Below, in pieces: positions 5,296-5,962 of a stretch of 5,962 nucleotides of DNA (positions are counted from its first letter, which is position 1; each line of letters starts with the position of its first letter). A program made the translations under genes and the position numbers. This stretch comes from an uncultured bacterium (GTDB lineage Bacteria > Cyanobacteriota > Vampirovibrionia > Gastranaerophilales > Gastranaerophilaceae), in assembly GCA_900556295.1 (NCBI GenBank), contig USOK01000105.1, positions 1 to 5,962 of the forward strand, read 5' to 3'. The notes under the pieces are model-generated. The model saw only the letters and a program-made list of their open reading frames with translations. It had not been told where the DNA came from and searched no databases.

Positions 5296-5301
5296 ATTAT
5301 A
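5296..5301 (-). promoter_or_regulatory. -10 box of the XRE/membrane-protein operon
   Basis: A perfect TATAAT reads on the minus strand, 14 bases before the XRE start codon. No convincing -35 hexamer stands 16-18 bases upstream (the nearest is TTAATA). The expected start near 5289 leaves a very short leader without a ribosome-binding site. An alternative weaker -10, TACACT, lies six bases before the ATG. Confidence 0.45.
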
Positions 5302-5318
5302 AATATAACAAATTCTTT

Positions 5319-5380
5319 TATTAAACACTTGAATAATATTATTAAATATGTGATTATTAATATAGTAACTTTGTTTAATA
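5319..5380. repeat. Inverted repeat and AT palindrome in the divergent XRE/pilin intergenic region
   Basis: TATTAAACA (5319-5327) and TGTTTAATA (5372-5380) form a perfect 9-base inverted pair with 44 bases between the arms. Inside lie a 12-base perfect palindrome AATAATATTATT (5332-5343) and further copies of the TATTAA core at 5340 and 5355. The 114-base gap (5282-5395) has no other gene. It must hold both promoters, and these repeats are plausible operator sites. Its extreme AT content raises the chance of coincidental repeats. Confidence 0.5.
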
Positions 5381-5395
5381 TTTAAAGGAGAAGTA

Positions 5396-5962
5396 ATGAA
5401 AAAAGGTTTTACTTTAGCAGAGGTTTTAATTACTCTTGGGATTGTTGGAGTTGTATCAGCTTTGACTTTGCCAACATTGATTAACAATTTTCGAGCTAAA
5501 GCTTTAGAAACTAGTTTTAAAAAGGCGGATGCGGTACTTACTAAAGCAATGCAAACAACTATGTTTGAGCATGGAATAACGAGATATTATGATTTTGGGC
5601 AATATTGTAAAGGGAATTATTGTACTGATACGAAAGCTTCTGACTATGCTGATTTACAAGCAACTTGGAGAGAGCAGTTTAGTGGAATTGTTAGTGAGGT
5701 AAGTTTACAGGATATTCGTTCTGGCAAATATAAAATGTTCAATTTCTTTGGAGGATCTGCGAGATTTGATTATGGTTGTTATTTTACTAATTTTGCTTGG
5801 AGCAGAAAAGGTTTTATGTTAAAAGATGGAATGCTTGTTAGTGAAGTTTATTTTGATGCAAATAACGCTTCAGAAATTGGTTCGACGTATCATAAATGGA
5901 CAATAATACCGTATGTTTTTTTTGATACTAATGGTCCGGCCAAAGGCCCTAATAGATTTGGT
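5396..5962 (+). CDS. Type IV pilin-like protein / type II secretion pseudopilin (3' end beyond the window)
   Basis: An open frame of 189 codons still running at the window end. The N-terminus is a class III (prepilin) signal: MKKG followed by FTLAEVLITLGIVGVVSAL. Prepilin peptidase is expected to cut after Gly4 and methylate Phe5, and Glu9 is the conserved Glu at mature position 5 used in fibre assembly. Residues 5-25 form the hydrophobic assembly helix, continuing as an amphipathic helix to about residue 60. The globular part has cysteines at 71, 76 and 128, at least two of which could form a disulfide. It ends here in FFDTNGPAKGPNRFG (175-189), an Asp/Asn/Gly-rich stretch often seen near the end of pseudopilins, so probably little is missing. 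Start: ATG 5 bases after a strong AAAGGAG site (5384-5390). It could serve a type IV pilus, a competence pseudopilus or type II secretion; the fragment cannot decide. No convincing promoter was identified in front of it (a weak TTGAAT is at 5329). Confidence 0.92.
   Translation, partial: MKKGFTLAEVLITLGIVGVVSALTLPTLINNFRAKALETSFKKADAVLTKAMQTTMFEHGITRYYDFGQYCKGNYCTDTKASDYADLQATWREQFSGIVSEVSLQDIRSGKYKMFNFFGGSARFDYGCYFTNFAWSRKGFMLKDGMLVSEVYFDANNASEIGSTYHKWTIIPYVFFDTNGPAKGPNRFG

Noticed and set aside
5278..5487. Minus-strand open frame across the XRE/pilin gap and the pilin N-terminus
   Set aside because: It is antisense to the strongly supported prepilin signal, and its remainder is translated AT-rich intergenic DNA (Asn/Ile/Tyr-rich).

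Overview
The window is AT-rich and reads with the standard bacterial code. It holds eight genes in four transcription groups. A dual-membrane organism is suggested by a lipoprotein signal, a Sec signal peptide on a protein with VirB10/TrbI-like motifs, and a type IV-like prepilin. The prepilin N-terminus (GFTLAEVLITLGIVG) and its 'DTNGPAKGPN' stretch look like the many pseudopilins of gut Melainabacteria (Gastranaerophilales/Vampirovibrionia). That placement is tentative and rests on remembered resemblance. No rRNA, tRNA, CRISPR array, insertion sequence or attachment site is visible, and no gene-free stretch exceeds about 115 bases.

Layout. (1) At the left edge is the 5' part of a minus-strand hypothetical gene (1-124). 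It faces away from a plus-strand exported protein gene (200-1357), and the two are driven by back-to-back promoters whose -35 boxes are one base apart. (2) 1445-3254 looks like one operon: a BlaI/MecI/CopY-family repressor, a small acidic protein of unknown function one base downstream, and a lipoprotein. A canonical promoter with a candidate dyad operator lies in front, and a strong intrinsic terminator lies at 3270-3305. No BlaR1/MecR1-type sensor protease is present. (3) Complete radA (3322-4695) starts 16 bases after that terminator. It converges on a minus-strand pair: an XRE-type regulator (5078-5281) and a coupled small protein with two membrane segments (4739-5068). (4) A pseudopilin gene (5396 to the window end) diverges from the XRE gene across a 114-base, very AT-rich intergenic region containing inverted repeats.

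How they work together. RadA is the only well-understood housekeeping gene here (recombination and repair). The BlaI operon has the form of an autoregulated envelope-stress or metal/antibiotic-response unit, but its trigger is not encoded here. The XRE/membrane-protein pair is a compact regulatory cassette whose target may be itself or the divergent pilin gene.

The most notable non-coding pattern is translation-start architecture. Two genes (the exported protein and radA) have a -10 box ending exactly six bases before the ATG and no Shine-Dalgarno sequence, which predicts leaderless mRNAs. Two more (the left-edge gene and the XRE gene) have predicted leaders of only a few bases. The blaI-family, lipoprotein, membrane-protein and pilin genes have clear Shine-Dalgarno sites, so the window appears to mix two initiation modes.
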